This document shows, piece after piece, positions 43,624 to 53,479 of a stretch of DNA of 64,000 bases; position 1 is the first letter of the stretch, and each line of letters opens with the position of its first letter. A program made the translations under genes and the position numbers. Source of the DNA: an uncultured Muribaculaceae bacterium (GTDB taxonomy: Bacteria > Bacteroidota > Bacteroidia > Bacteroidales > Muribaculaceae); contig CAJUOB010000011.1 of NCBI GenBank assembly GCA_910587915.1, forward strand, positions 1-64,000, given 5' to 3'. Under the pieces are notes generated by a model. It saw only the letters and a program-made list of their open reading frames with translations. It was not told the origin of the DNA and made no database searches.

Positions 43624-44520
43624 ATGATAAAAGTTGGTATATACGGACCCGCCGAGGTCGATAGCCCGGTACGAAAACAACTGCTGCGCCTTCTTTTCCG
43701 TCACCCCGACGTCGATCTGAGGGCTGTGGCATCGCCCGCCGGAAACGCCACGCCTCTCTCTCAGCTCCATCCCGTCTATTCCGGCGAGACCACGCTGACG
43801 CTCGAACGCGTGCTCAAACTCGACAATCTCGACGTCCTGTTCGTAATCGACGAGGAAAATCTCAACCAAGAGATAATGGCCCGATATACCGACGACAAAG
43901 ACTTCCGCCTGATAGTACTCGGCCACGCATCGGCACTTATTGCAAACCCCGCCGACATGGTCTACGGGTTCCCCGAGTACAACCGCAAGGCTCTCGTCCG
44001 TGGGGCTCGCGCGGCTGTCAACCCATCGGCCGCTGCACTGATAATAGAACTTGCACTCTTCCCCCTTGCAAAATTCGGCCTTCTCAACTCTGAAATCAAG
44101 GTATCTATCGGAGGCATAGATTTCGATGCAACCGAAACCGCCGCCGAAGCCCAAAGGCTCCTCTCTGCCGTACAACCGTCATTTTCCGCACCCATCCGAT
44201 GCTCTAAAGGTGCGCCAACCACCTTCGAGCGCATCGATCTCCACGCATGCATCGACACCGGCATAGCTCTCGATGAGATAGAGCGAATCTACAACACCAC
44301 CTACGAAGACCACAACTTCACCTACCTCATACCAGGCGAGGGCACTATCGATGAAGACCTGCGCGGAAGCAACAAATGCCTCATCCGTCTGAGCAAGCAC
44401 GACGGCACTCTCACCATCGATGCTTCCATCGACGCCCTCACCCGTGGTGTTACCGGCAACGCCGTCCACATCATGAATCTCCTCTTCGGCCTATATGAGC
44501 GTACCGGACTCGCCATCTGA
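43624..44520 (+). CDS. ArgC-like protein lacking the catalytic cysteine
   Basis: A 298-residue relative of N-acetyl-gamma-glutamyl-phosphate reductase (ArgC). The N-terminal dinucleotide fold and the segment VYGFPEYNR are present, and the C-terminus has NKCLIRLSKHDGTLTIDASI and GVTGNAVHIMNLLFGLYERTG, nearly as in true ArgC. But where ArgC has NPGCYPT, with the cysteine that forms the thioacyl intermediate, this protein has NPSAAAL. It is thus unlikely to be an active reductase of that kind. It overlaps the CHASE2 gene by 26 nt and lies in an operon with it. A regulatory or structural role is possible. Confidence 0.75.
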   Translation: MIKVGIYGPAEVDSPVRKQLLRLLFRHPDVDLRAVASPAGNATPLSQLHPVYSGETTLTLERVLKLDNLDVLFVIDEENLNQEIMARYTDDKDFRLIVLGHASALIANPADMVYGFPEYNRKALVRGARAAVNPSAAALIIELALFPLAKFGLLNSEIKVSIGGIDFDATETAAEAQRLLSAVQPSFSAPIRCSKGAPTTFERIDLHACIDTGIALDEIERIYNTTYEDHNFTYLIPGEGTIDEDLRGSNKCLIRLSKHDGTLTIDASIDALTRGVTGNAVHIMNLLFGLYERTGLAI

Positions 44521-45592
44521 CCCACTCAAGAAGTTACTTTCCGACATCGGTATCACCATACTGGCATTCGCCTTGTCGTGGTTGCTTATCTACGACATTA
44601 CCCAGATAAGCTACTTTGCACCGCTGGAGAAAGCATCCGACTTCGAGACAACCGACTTCTACCAGATTGTCGACGACCGACGCTCCGTCCGGCCCTACTC
44701 CGACGACATCGTAGTCGTAGGCATCGATGACCTAAGCCGCGACGAAATTGCCGATGCCATCTACATGATTTCCTTGTGCAGTCCCGCTGCCGTAGGAATC
44801 GATATTCTATTCGGCTACCAACAGCCCGATGATCAAAAACTGGTCGAAGCCATCTCCGCACTTCCCAACGCCGTTGTCCCCGACACAAGTTCATACATAT
44901 ATTCCTCATGCCCCGGATTACATCAGGGCTCCATACTTCTTGAGGCACCGTCGCACCGCCACACCATCCGCCACTGCAAGAAAGAAGACACCTTTGCAGG
45001 TGAGCTTGTGGCTTTGTACAATCCTCATCTCAATGTGCCCGAAAACATGCTGATAGAATACTCAGCATGCGAATTCGATGTAATCCACGCATCCGAAATA
45101 CCCGATGCCACCGACATAATCGATGGCCGGATCGTACTTGTCGGGGCGGTCCGCGACATCTCCGATCTCCATCCCACTCCTGTCCACGACGCGTTGCCAG
45201 GAATCATGATCCACGCCGCATCCATAGCGACAATGCTCAATGAAAACCGCATAACGACCATCCCAGAATGGCTCGACTGGACATTAGCCATTATTCTCTG
45301 CTTCGCCTTCATTGCCACAGCCCGTAGCCTTAAAGAACGAGATTGGGCCGACTGCCTTATGCGCATAGTACAAATTGCTCTTCTCCTCATCATCATAGTG
45401 ATTGGTTGCTGGTGCTATAGCAGATATAGACTGAATATCAATTTCACCCGTCCTCTCATCATGCTTGCGACAGCCGCAGTGGCTGTCGATCTATGGGAAG
45501 GAGGCATAGCCTTGAAAAAACTCCCTGCCAAGATAAAATCATGGTTCGGCAAAAAAAAGACATCCGAAAATCATCAACAAGAAACTCAATAA
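44495..45592 (+). CDS. CHASE2 domain membrane protein
   Basis: A 365-residue protein with an N-terminal membrane helix (about 19-37), an extracytoplasmic CHASE2 sensory domain (about 60-260; VVVGIDDLSRDEIADAI, AAVGIDILFG, GRIVLVGAV, PGIMIHAASIATML), and two or three C-terminal membrane helices. CHASE2 is usually joined to an adenylate cyclase, kinase or phosphatase; here no output domain follows, only a basic tail of about 30 residues. It probably works with partners such as the FecR-like protein next to it. Confidence 0.87.
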   Translation: MSVPDSPSDPLKKLLSDIGITILAFALSWLLIYDITQISYFAPLEKASDFETTDFYQIVDDRRSVRPYSDDIVVVGIDDLSRDEIADAIYMISLCSPAAVGIDILFGYQQPDDQKLVEAISALPNAVVPDTSSYIYSSCPGLHQGSILLEAPSHRHTIRHCKKEDTFAGELVALYNPHLNVPENMLIEYSACEFDVIHASEIPDATDIIDGRIVLVGAVRDISDLHPTPVHDALPGIMIHAASIATMLNENRITTIPEWLDWTLAIILCFAFIATARSLKERDWADCLMRIVQIALLLIIIVIGCWCYSRYRLNINFTRPLIMLATAAVAVDLWEGGIALKKLPAKIKSWFGKKKTSENHQQETQ

Positions 45593-45630
45593 AGCTATAA
45601 GACTTATCTCTATCCAGAAAAATAATAGCT

Positions 45631-46437
45631 ATGAAAAAAATATCCACCCTCCTCACTCTCCTTATCATCGCTCTGTCTGCATCTGCAGCGCAACGTCTCA
45701 CAGTATTCAAAGTCAAAGGTGAAGTCACAGCAGAGATCAATGGCTCCACTGTCATTCTCACACCTCGCACTGAACTGTCTATGCAAACCATGCTCCATAT
45801 TCCCGACGGAGCACAGTTGTCGATTCTCAACCAAGACACCAAAACAGTATTCCGCTCTACCGCGCCCGGCTCCATGAAAGTTGCAAAATTCATTTCTGAA
45901 TCGCGCAAAAAGAGCGACAGCATGGTCAAAAACATACTCACCGAAATATATCGCGACATCGCCGACGGTAGCGGTGGTGTCAAAAACGCACCCGGCGGAG
46001 TGGTGATGCGTGGCGACGGCGACATGTCGGTTGAGCGAGCCGTCGCATATGCGATTCTTGCCGGGAAAAATACCGGACACTGCCCATTGAAACTATCACG
46101 AGCCTACTCTGCCGACTCATCCTACGTCTATCGCATTGAGTCGGCCTCGTCAAGCCCGTTGTTCATCAACATTGCCAACGCCGGCACCACACCTCCGGCA
46201 CTCATGCTCGACGTCCGCTACTCATCCGGCCAACCGTATATAGCCGTAGGACAAGGCACCACCACCCTCGATGCATTCGAATTCTATGGCGAGCCCACCG
46301 GACCTCTCTACATTGTAGCCACTAATATACCTTTCGACACCCAAGCCGTACAGACCTTGCTCCGCAACCCGGCCACATCCGGCACCCCGGCACCCATCCC
46401 CACCGGACTCTCGATAGCCCTCATGCCCGTCCAATAA
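45631..46437 (+). CDS. Exported FecR-like domain protein
   Basis: A 268-residue protein with a signal peptide (MKKISTLLTLLIIALSASA). Residues about 22-75 resemble the FecR beta domain (VKGEVTAEINGSTVILTPR ... LHIPDGAQLSILNQ). The second half contains a beta-rich domain (about 150-255; SSYVYRIESASSSPLFINI) that might bind another protein. FecR-like and CHASE2 genes are commonly neighbours, so this pair is probably one sensing unit (established association; role inferred). Nothing suggests a sigma factor here. Confidence 0.7.
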   Translation: MKKISTLLTLLIIALSASAAQRLTVFKVKGEVTAEINGSTVILTPRTELSMQTMLHIPDGAQLSILNQDTKTVFRSTAPGSMKVAKFISESRKKSDSMVKNILTEIYRDIADGSGGVKNAPGGVVMRGDGDMSVERAVAYAILAGKNTGHCPLKLSRAYSADSSYVYRIESASSSPLFINIANAGTTPPALMLDVRYSSGQPYIAVGQGTTTLDAFEFYGEPTGPLYIVATNIPFDTQAVQTLLRNPATSGTPAPIPTGLSIALMPVQ

Positions 46438-46533
46438 AAGATATTCCTCCGCCGTCAAAGCCAATATCGGTGCCCAAGCCTTATTTCTGTTGCGTTGAAT
46501 CCTATTCCATACCTAAGTTTCGAAAAGAGTTCG

Positions 46534-46542
46534 TATCTTTGC
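46534..46542 (+). promoter_or_regulatory. -7 promoter element of the MFS gene
   Basis: TATCTTTGC fits the Bacteroidota -7 consensus and ends 7 bases before the ATG. No TTTG at the right -33 distance. If used, the message would have almost no 5' leader. Confidence 0.5.
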
Positions 46543-46549
46543 ACCCGGT

Positions 46550-47758
46550 ATGAATGGAATAGTTTCTAAGGTAAGGACGGTGGCCTCGGAGCCAACGTTC
46601 GGAGTGCTCATGGCACTTTGCTCGGTACATTGTTTCAACGACCTGCTCCAGTCTGTCGTATCGGCGGTCTACCCAATGTTGAAGGAAGACCTGTCGCTAT
46701 CGTTCGGACAGATAGGTCTCATCACTCTCGTTTATCAGATTGCCGCCTCGGTATTCCAGCCGGTTGTCGGACTCGCCTTCGACCGCAGGCCCTTCGTAGG
46801 CAGTCTGCCCATGGGCATGGTATTCACCTCGGTAGGCATACTGCTGTTCGCTTTTGCCGGTTCGCTTCCGGCTGTACTTCTGGCAGTATTCCTTGTTGGA
46901 GTAGGCTCATCCACTCTCCATCCTGAGGCATCGCGCATCACATCGCTCGCCAGCGGTGGCCGTCGAGGCATGGCCCAGTCCATATTTCAGGTAGGCGGCA
47001 ACTTCGGCACATCCATAGGCCCGCTGCTTGTGGCAGCCATGGTCGCCCCGCATGGCCGAACATACATAGCATGGTTCATCATAGTCGCCGCCATGGCCTT
47101 CTACGCCATGAGGCCAATATGCAGGTGGTACTCCGGTTGGCTTGCGCAGACCGCAGCGCGTGGTGCCGCACAGGCAATCCGGAAAAAAGCACCGCTGTCG
47201 CACGGCCGCACCGTGTGGGTCATATCCATCCTCACAGTGCTGATATTCTCCAAGTATATCTACATGGCCAGCATCACCAACTACTACACTTTCTACCTTA
47301 TCCACCGGTTCGGTGTCAGTATCAGCGCATCTCAGGTATGCCTGTTTGTATTTCTCGTAGCCACAGCCGCCGGCACACTCGTAGGCGGTCCGTTGGGCGA
47401 CCGGTACGGACGTCAACCCGTCATATGGATCTCTATCCTCGGCACTGCACCATTCAGCCTCGCTCTGCCCCACTGCGGGCTATACGCCACCGTAGCCATG
47501 AGTTTCTGTGCAGGCTTCATGCTCTCGTCGGCATTCCCTGCAATACTACTCTACTCGCAGGAATTGCTGCCCAACAAACTCGGACTCGTATCGGGCCTCT
47601 TCTTCGGCTTCTCATTCGGAGTGGCTGGCGTCGCATCCGCAGTGCTCGGCGAATTCGCCGACACTTACGGAATTGACGCCATATTCTCATTCTGTGCCTA
47701 CATGCCCCTTATCGGCATTGTCGCTGCCCTGCTCCCCAACCTGCGCCGGCTGAGCTGA
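46550..47758 (+). CDS. MFS transporter, fosmidomycin-resistance (Fsr) type
   Basis: A 402-residue major facilitator transporter with twelve hydrophobic segments. The N-terminus (CSVHCFNDLLQSVVSAVYPM) and GQIGLITLVYQIAASVFQPVVG-type segments are typical of the Fsr subgroup, drug:H+ antiporters; LVGVGSSTLHPEASR and GGNFGTSIGPLL support this. The true substrate is not known. Its last 72 bases lie opposite the end of the RND pump gene. Confidence 0.88.
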   Translation: MNGIVSKVRTVASEPTFGVLMALCSVHCFNDLLQSVVSAVYPMLKEDLSLSFGQIGLITLVYQIAASVFQPVVGLAFDRRPFVGSLPMGMVFTSVGILLFAFAGSLPAVLLAVFLVGVGSSTLHPEASRITSLASGGRRGMAQSIFQVGGNFGTSIGPLLVAAMVAPHGRTYIAWFIIVAAMAFYAMRPICRWYSGWLAQTAARGAAQAIRKKAPLSHGRTVWVISILTVLIFSKYIYMASITNYYTFYLIHRFGVSISASQVCLFVFLVATAAGTLVGGPLGDRYGRQPVIWISILGTAPFSLALPHCGLYATVAMSFCAGFMLSSAFPAILLYSQELLPNKLGLVSGLFFGFSFGVAGVASAVLGEFADTYGIDAIFSFCAYMPLIGIVAALLPNLRRLS

Positions 47759-50700
47759 CCGCTTGCCACCGAATACCTTCGACAGATATTTTTCCTGGAA
47801 CGTCTGTAGAAGTTCCCAGAAGTTTGGCACAAACAGCGTGCCGAGCACAGCGTTCACAGCCATACCGAATACCACTGCACAGCCGAGCGACACACGGCTC
47901 GCAGCGCCCGCACCCGTGGCAAACATCATCGGCATCACACCGAATACAAACGCAAGTGCCGTCATCAGAATCGGGCGAAGGCGAACATCGCCAGCATCGA
48001 GCGCTGCCTGGCGTATCGGCTGCCCCTTCTTGCGGAAATCCATGGCATATTCAACTATAAGTATGGCATTCTTCGCCGCCATACCCAGCAGCAGTATTAT
48101 ACCGATCTGGGTATAGATACTTATACTCTGGCTCATGAACATACATCCAAGCACCGCTCCGAGTATAGCAGTCGGAGTGGTTATCACCACGGCCACAGGA
48201 TCGGTCCACGATTCATACTGGGCAGCAAGCACAAGAATGGTAATGATCACGGCAAACAGCAGTGTTATCGTAATGGTCGTGCCCGACTGCGTTTCCTGAA
48301 GAGCCTCTCCGGTCCATGCATAGGAGAAATTACCACCCAGACGATCATGCATTATATTCTCCATGGCCTTGATACCTTCCGAAGAACTTACATGTGGTGC
48401 CACCGAAGCCGTCACCGAAGCTGTGGTGTACATATTGTAGCGGCTAACCATCGACTGGCCCATCACCGGGTCCACCGTGGCGAACGCCCCGAACGGCACC
48501 ATGTCGCCCTGCGAATTACGAACGCTCAGCGCAAGCACATCGTCGGCACGACGACGCGCACTCTCCTGTCCGCTCACCAGCACCTCGTACGACCGCCCGA
48601 ACTTCACGAAGTCGTTAACATAATCACTACCCATGAAGGCCGACAACGCCGCATACACATTTTCCAGTGTCAGCCCATGCATCTTCACACGGTCGCGGTC
48701 TATCTTTATGGAGTACTGCGGCACCTCGCCTTGATAGAGCGATGTCACCCTTTCAATTTCGGGATAATCGGCCACGGCATCCTGAATCTCTGTCACAGCC
48801 TGCGCAAGTTCCTTGGGGCCGAGATTATTTATGTCGAGAATCTGCATCTGTAGGCCACTCGACATACCCAGACCTGGAATTGACGGCGGATTCACCGAAA
48901 ATACCACCGCCTCCTGGCATCTGTTACCGATTTCTTCCGCACGGGCCATCACAGCCGACACCGCATTATCCTTGCCCTTGCGCTCTTTCCATGGTTTCAG
49001 CACCACAAACATCGATCCGAGATTACTCGACGCACCACCCGCAAGGAACGACTGGCCCGACACCGATATCACATCTTTAACCTGAGGCAAAGCCTTGATT
49101 TCAGCGGAGATAGAGCGAACCACACTGTCGGTGCGGTTCAGCGATGCACCGGTAGGCAACTGAACAGAAGTCATGAAGTACCCCATATCCTCTTCAGGCA
49201 CGTAGCTGGTCGGCCAACGCATGAATCCCCAGAACGCAGCCCCACAGATAGCCGCAAAAATTATAAGCGCAAGAACGGGCCGACGCAACATGCGCCCTAC
49301 TGTACCGGTATACGCCCCTTGCACCTTGTCGTATATCTTATTGAACCATCGGAAGACGAAGAATCGCGGTTGCCCAGTGCGAGGCTTCAGGAATAGAGCG
49401 CACATGGCCGGAGTGAAGGTAAGCGCATTGAAACCCGAGAACGCCGTCGACACCGCTATCGTAAGAGCAAACTGCTTGTAGAGTTGTCCGGTAATACCAG
49501 AAATGAATGCAGTGGGGATAAATACCGACAGAAGTACCAGCACTTCACCCACCACAGGACCCTGAAGCTCATCCATGGCCTGCCGCGCAGCCTCGCGGGG
49601 CGTAAGTTTTCCCTCGTCGAGTATTCGCGAACAGTCCTCCACCACCACAATCGCATCATCCACCACAATCGCTATGGCAAGCACAAGGCCGAAGAGTGTC
49701 AACGTATTGAGAGTAAATCCCATCAGTTTCATCACAGCAAAAGTGGCTATAAGCGACACCGGCACGGTAAGCATCGGAATCACCACCGCACGCCAGCTCT
49801 GCAGGAACAGCATTATCACCAGCATAACAATAAGAGTGGTCTCGATAAAAGTCACAAGAACTTCATCGATAGATGCCGAAACGAAATCCGTAGTATTCAG
49901 AATCACGCGATAGTCCACATGCTCAGGGAAATACTGTTTCAATTCCTCAAGTTTATCCTCCACTGCATGAGCCACAGTGAGAGCATTGGCTCCCGGGAGC
50001 TGATAGATACCGATAAGGCCGGCGCTATGCCCCGACACATTCGAGATCATCGAGTATGAATTACTTCCAAGCTCAACTGTGCCGATGTCGCGCAGACGCA
50101 GCATCGACCCGTTGCCGTCGGTGCGCACCACTATGTCGCCAAACTCCTTGGCTTCATCGAGGCGTCCCTGAGCCGTGAGGGTAAACTCAAACTGCTGACC
50201 CGATGCATCCGGCGGAGCTCCCACCGAACCGGCCGATACTTCCATATTCTGGCTCTCGATAGCCGCCATCACGTCCGAGGGGCTGATACCACGCACTCGC
50301 ATCTTCTCAGGGTCGAGCCACACACGCATGCTGTACTCACCCGAGCCGAAAGCCTCTACCTGGCCCACACCATCAATTCGCGAAAGAGCATCAACGATAT
50401 TGAGCTGGGCATAGTTGGTAAGATACAATCCATCATACACTTCCGGTTTGTCTGTCTCAAGACCCACAAAGAGAATGATATCCGACGAACGCGACATCAC
50501 CGACACACCCTGCTGCTTCACCGACGAAGGCAACTGTGGTTCGGCAAGCGACACACGGTTCTGCACCTTCACTGTCGCCATATCGAGGTCGGTGCCATTC
50601 TCGAAAGTTATCTCAAGCATATACGAACCATCGGAACTCGATGAACTCATATACATCATTCCTTCCACTCCGTTCACCTGCTGCTCTATAGGCACGCCGA

Positions 50701-50884
50701 TAGTCTCGGATATGGTTTTGGCATCCGCGCCGGGATAAGAAGCACTCACAAACACCGTCGGAGGCGTGATATCGGGATACTGGGCCACCGGCAGAGACTT
50801 CACCGTCAACAGGCCGGCAAGCACCATAAGCACTGCCAGTACCGTCGCGAATATAGGTCGATCTATAAAAAACTTACTGAACAT
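47687..50884 (-). CDS. RND multidrug efflux pump, HAE1/AcrB type
   Basis: Inner-membrane proton-driven exporter, 1065 residues, twelve membrane helices and two large periplasmic loops. Family marks include FFIDRPIFATVLAVLM at the N-terminus, the paired aspartates of the proton relay in AIVVDDAIVVVED near residue 407, and FTPAMCALFLKP. The repeat of the N-terminal half is clear in the second half (about 540 on). It is the last gene of an operon with the adaptor and outer-membrane channel. The C-terminal tail (SAQPAQVGEQGSDNADKG) runs past the usual end and into the region opposite the MFS gene. Confidence 0.96.
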   Translation of the reverse strand: MFSKFFIDRPIFATVLAVLMVLAGLLTVKSLPVAQYPDITPPTVFVSASYPGADAKTISETIGVPIEQQVNGVEGMMYMSSSSSDGSYMLEITFENGTDLDMATVKVQNRVSLAEPQLPSSVKQQGVSVMSRSSDIILFVGLETDKPEVYDGLYLTNYAQLNIVDALSRIDGVGQVEAFGSGEYSMRVWLDPEKMRVRGISPSDVMAAIESQNMEVSAGSVGAPPDASGQQFEFTLTAQGRLDEAKEFGDIVVRTDGNGSMLRLRDIGTVELGSNSYSMISNVSGHSAGLIGIYQLPGANALTVAHAVEDKLEELKQYFPEHVDYRVILNTTDFVSASIDEVLVTFIETTLIVMLVIMLFLQSWRAVVIPMLTVPVSLIATFAVMKLMGFTLNTLTLFGLVLAIAIVVDDAIVVVEDCSRILDEGKLTPREAARQAMDELQGPVVGEVLVLLSVFIPTAFISGITGQLYKQFALTIAVSTAFSGFNALTFTPAMCALFLKPRTGQPRFFVFRWFNKIYDKVQGAYTGTVGRMLRRPVLALIIFAAICGAAFWGFMRWPTSYVPEEDMGYFMTSVQLPTGASLNRTDSVVRSISAEIKALPQVKDVISVSGQSFLAGGASSNLGSMFVVLKPWKERKGKDNAVSAVMARAEEIGNRCQEAVVFSVNPPSIPGLGMSSGLQMQILDINNLGPKELAQAVTEIQDAVADYPEIERVTSLYQGEVPQYSIKIDRDRVKMHGLTLENVYAALSAFMGSDYVNDFVKFGRSYEVLVSGQESARRRADDVLALSVRNSQGDMVPFGAFATVDPVMGQSMVSRYNMYTTASVTASVAPHVSSSEGIKAMENIMHDRLGGNFSYAWTGEALQETQSGTTITITLLFAVIITILVLAAQYESWTDPVAVVITTPTAILGAVLGCMFMSQSISIYTQIGIILLLGMAAKNAILIVEYAMDFRKKGQPIRQAALDAGDVRLRPILMTALAFVFGVMPMMFATGAGAASRVSLGCAVVFGMAVNAVLGTLFVPNFWELLQTFQEKYLSKVFGGKRSAQPAQVGEQGSDNADKGHVGTE

Positions 50885-50888
50885 CGCC

Positions 50889-51998
50889 TCATCGAATTAC
50901 AGGTTTCACCTCCATACCGTCGCGAACTTTCAGAAGCGCCTTGGTCACATATTTGTCGCCGGGTTTGAGCCCCGATGTTACTATACGCAGAGTATCAGCC
51001 ACCGTCTCGCCCGTCTTCACGGGTGTATACACCACCTTGTTCGAGTCGTTCACCACATACACATAGTCGCCAAGCTGATCCGTGGAAATCGAAGCATCCC
51101 TCACCATCACAGCCTTCGGATCTATGCCTGTCGGTAGCGCCAAAGTGCCATACATGCCACTGCGCAACTCACTGTATGGATTGTCGATCTTGGCCTGCAA
51201 TGTAAGTGTACCGGTCGAAGTATCGACCTGAGGCGCCATATAGTCCAGAGCCGCGGTATACTTTCTCGACAGTGGCTCGGAAAATGTCACCGCCATGCTG
51301 TCGAACAGCTGAGGATACTTCGACAACCGCGATTTTATGTCGGCGAGCGCGTCGCCATCCTCTATCGAGAAGTCAAAATACATGGTCTTGTCGTGGTATA
51401 TCTTTGCAAGCGCCACTGGTGCGCCCTCTCCTGCCACATAGGATCCCACATCGTTGGTTGCCACCGTGATATGCCCGTCGAATGGAGCCCGCACCGTGCA
51501 GTACGACAGCTGGGTTCTGGCCGTCTGCAGGGCCGCCTCGGCATTCTTGATCGACGCCGCAGCTTCTTCTACAGCACTCTTGGCCTGCTCCACTTCCATC
51601 TTGCTCACGGCATCGCTCGCCAAGGCACGCTTCATGGCATCGTAGCGGGTCGATGCATAGGAATACGTCGACCGGGCTGTGGCAAGGGCTGCCTCAGCCT
51701 GCGTCACAGCATCACGATAGTTACGGTCCTCTATTGTGAAGAGCACCGTGCCCTTGGTCACATAGTCACCGGGATTGTAATTCTGCGACAGCAGATAACC
51801 GTCCACACGCGCCACGAGGTCGACCTCACGTGTGGCAATAAGTGAACCCGGATAGCTTTTATGTGTCACCACCGAATCTGTGAAAGCCTCGGCTACGTCG
51901 ATTTCCGGCACAGATGCACTCTCGTGCTCCGATGTTTTACGGCACGACTGCGACGCAGTGGCCAATAGTATGATGCAGGGTAAAATTATTCTTTTCAT
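50889..51998 (-). CDS. RND efflux periplasmic adaptor lipoprotein
   Basis: AcrA/MexA-type membrane fusion protein of 369 residues. It starts with a lipoprotein signal (ATASQSC, cysteine 19). A lipoyl/biotinyl-like half motif (LVARVDGYLLSQNYNPGDYV), a helical hairpin (about 98-165), the second lipoyl half (VRAPFDGHITVATNDVG) and a beta-barrel follow. It lies 4 nt before the pump gene and after the outer-membrane channel gene; together they form a tripartite pump. Confidence 0.94.
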   Translation of the reverse strand: MKRIILPCIILLATASQSCRKTSEHESASVPEIDVAEAFTDSVVTHKSYPGSLIATREVDLVARVDGYLLSQNYNPGDYVTKGTVLFTIEDRNYRDAVTQAEAALATARSTYSYASTRYDAMKRALASDAVSKMEVEQAKSAVEEAAASIKNAEAALQTARTQLSYCTVRAPFDGHITVATNDVGSYVAGEGAPVALAKIYHDKTMYFDFSIEDGDALADIKSRLSKYPQLFDSMAVTFSEPLSRKYTAALDYMAPQVDTSTGTLTLQAKIDNPYSELRSGMYGTLALPTGIDPKAVMVRDASISTDQLGDYVYVVNDSNKVVYTPVKTGETVADTLRIVTSGLKPGDKYVTKALLKVRDGMEVKPVIR

Positions 51999-52017
51999 AA
52001 TGCAACATGGTTATATC

Positions 52018-53442
52018 TCAGCTGTTCCATCCGCCGCCGAGAGCTTTATACAGATTTATAAGTGAATCGATCGACTGACCTCGGGCAGCCACAAGAGTAT
52101 TCTGATAGGTAAGATAGTTCAACATCGCATCCACCACATTCGAGAATGCCGTCAGCCCCTCCTTATAGAGATCTACCGACAGTTTGACTTCCTCGGCCGA
52201 GCTCTGCACCACCCTGTCGATATAGTCAATGTAGCTTTGGGTGCAACCATATTTGCGGGCGGCATCGCGCACTTCCTCCACCGCCGTAATCACGGCCAGA
52301 TTATAACTGTCGATGGCGTTCTCCATGGCCTCGCGGGCCGCCGCCGCATTATGGCGTCGCGACAGCCCGTCGAAAATAGTCCACGACAAAGTCGGAGCAA
52401 TGCTGTAGGTAAAACTACGGTCAGAAAAAAGATCGGATACCGAATGTGCCTGTGTACCCACCGATGCTGTCACCGACAGCGACGGCAGATAGTCTTTCCG
52501 CGCTATGCCCAACGCTGCTGCGGCGGCATCCACACTCCGGCACGCCTGCACCACATCGGGACGACGCTGCAGAAGGTCGGCAGGCGTACCCATACCTACC
52601 GGTGGCATACCCGAAGGCAGCGTCGCGGCAGAAAGCACGCCGGATGGCAGTCCCTCGCGCGTCACACCAAGTAGTACGGCCAGAGCATTTACCGAAGCGT
52701 CTATCGACGCCTCGAGCAACGGTATAGATGCGATTGTAGAATAATAGAGGGTAGTAGCCTGGGCTACATCGAGCTTCGATGCAAGGCCCGTCTCATGGCG
52801 GGTCTTGGTTATATCAAGGATACGTTGCTGGCTCACGGAGTGCTCCCGCGCCACGGCAAGCTGTCCGCGAGCCACCAACAATCCTATATATGTCGTTGCA
52901 ATCTCGGCATCAACACTCAGCTCAACACCGGCAAACTCTGCGGCCGAAACTTTCACCTCGGCCTTTGCCTGACGCACCTGAGATGTGATTTTTCCGAATA
53001 CATCGATTTCCCAACTCATATCGACAGTTCCCCTGAACGACGACATCACCTCGGCCGGAGCCGGTGTGGCCGTGGTAAGACCCGATACCCGGTCGCGGCT
53101 CCATCCGGCATTCAGGCTGAGATTCGGATAATAGGCACTCTGCGCTTCGCCCACCTGATGACGGGCGATTTCGATACGTCGTGCTGCCATTGCAACATCA
53201 TAGTTGTTCTCGCGGCCTATCGCAATCAGGCTGTCGAGCAATGGATCGCCGAAACCGCTCCACCATCGGGCATTGAGAGCATCGCTCTCCGCTCCGGGTA
53301 CAGTGCCGCCCGCCCACTCTGCAGGCAATGCATGATCTATGTAATCGTTGTCGGCGCCCTTGGCACGTGGACACGCCGCCCATAGTACGAATCCCAGCAC
53401 GCCGAGCCAGCGTAGCAAGTTCAGGGATATTTTCACTCTCAT
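52018..53442 (-). CDS. Outer-membrane efflux channel (TolC/NodT family)
   Basis: A 474-residue TolC-like protein with a signal peptide (about 1-30) and two repeats of the outer-membrane efflux family: the first with WWSGFGDPLLDSLI and ANNYDVAMA-like helices, the second with DLLQRRPDVVQA and RKDYLPSLSVTASVG. The length and these motifs are those of NodT-type channels. First gene of the operon, 19 nt before the adaptor gene. No regulator gene is beside it. A terminator for the opposite cluster lies directly upstream. Confidence 0.93.
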   Translation of the reverse strand: MRVKISLNLLRWLGVLGFVLWAACPRAKGADNDYIDHALPAEWAGGTVPGAESDALNARWWSGFGDPLLDSLIAIGRENNYDVAMAARRIEIARHQVGEAQSAYYPNLSLNAGWSRDRVSGLTTATPAPAEVMSSFRGTVDMSWEIDVFGKITSQVRQAKAEVKVSAAEFAGVELSVDAEIATTYIGLLVARGQLAVAREHSVSQQRILDITKTRHETGLASKLDVAQATTLYYSTIASIPLLEASIDASVNALAVLLGVTREGLPSGVLSAATLPSGMPPVGMGTPADLLQRRPDVVQACRSVDAAAAALGIARKDYLPSLSVTASVGTQAHSVSDLFSDRSFTYSIAPTLSWTIFDGLSRRHNAAAAREAMENAIDSYNLAVITAVEEVRDAARKYGCTQSYIDYIDRVVQSSAEEVKLSVDLYKEGLTAFSNVVDAMLNYLTYQNTLVAARGQSIDSLINLYKALGGGWNS

Positions 53443-53479
53443 ATTTTTTGAAAACGTTTTTATTCTATAACAACCTTTT

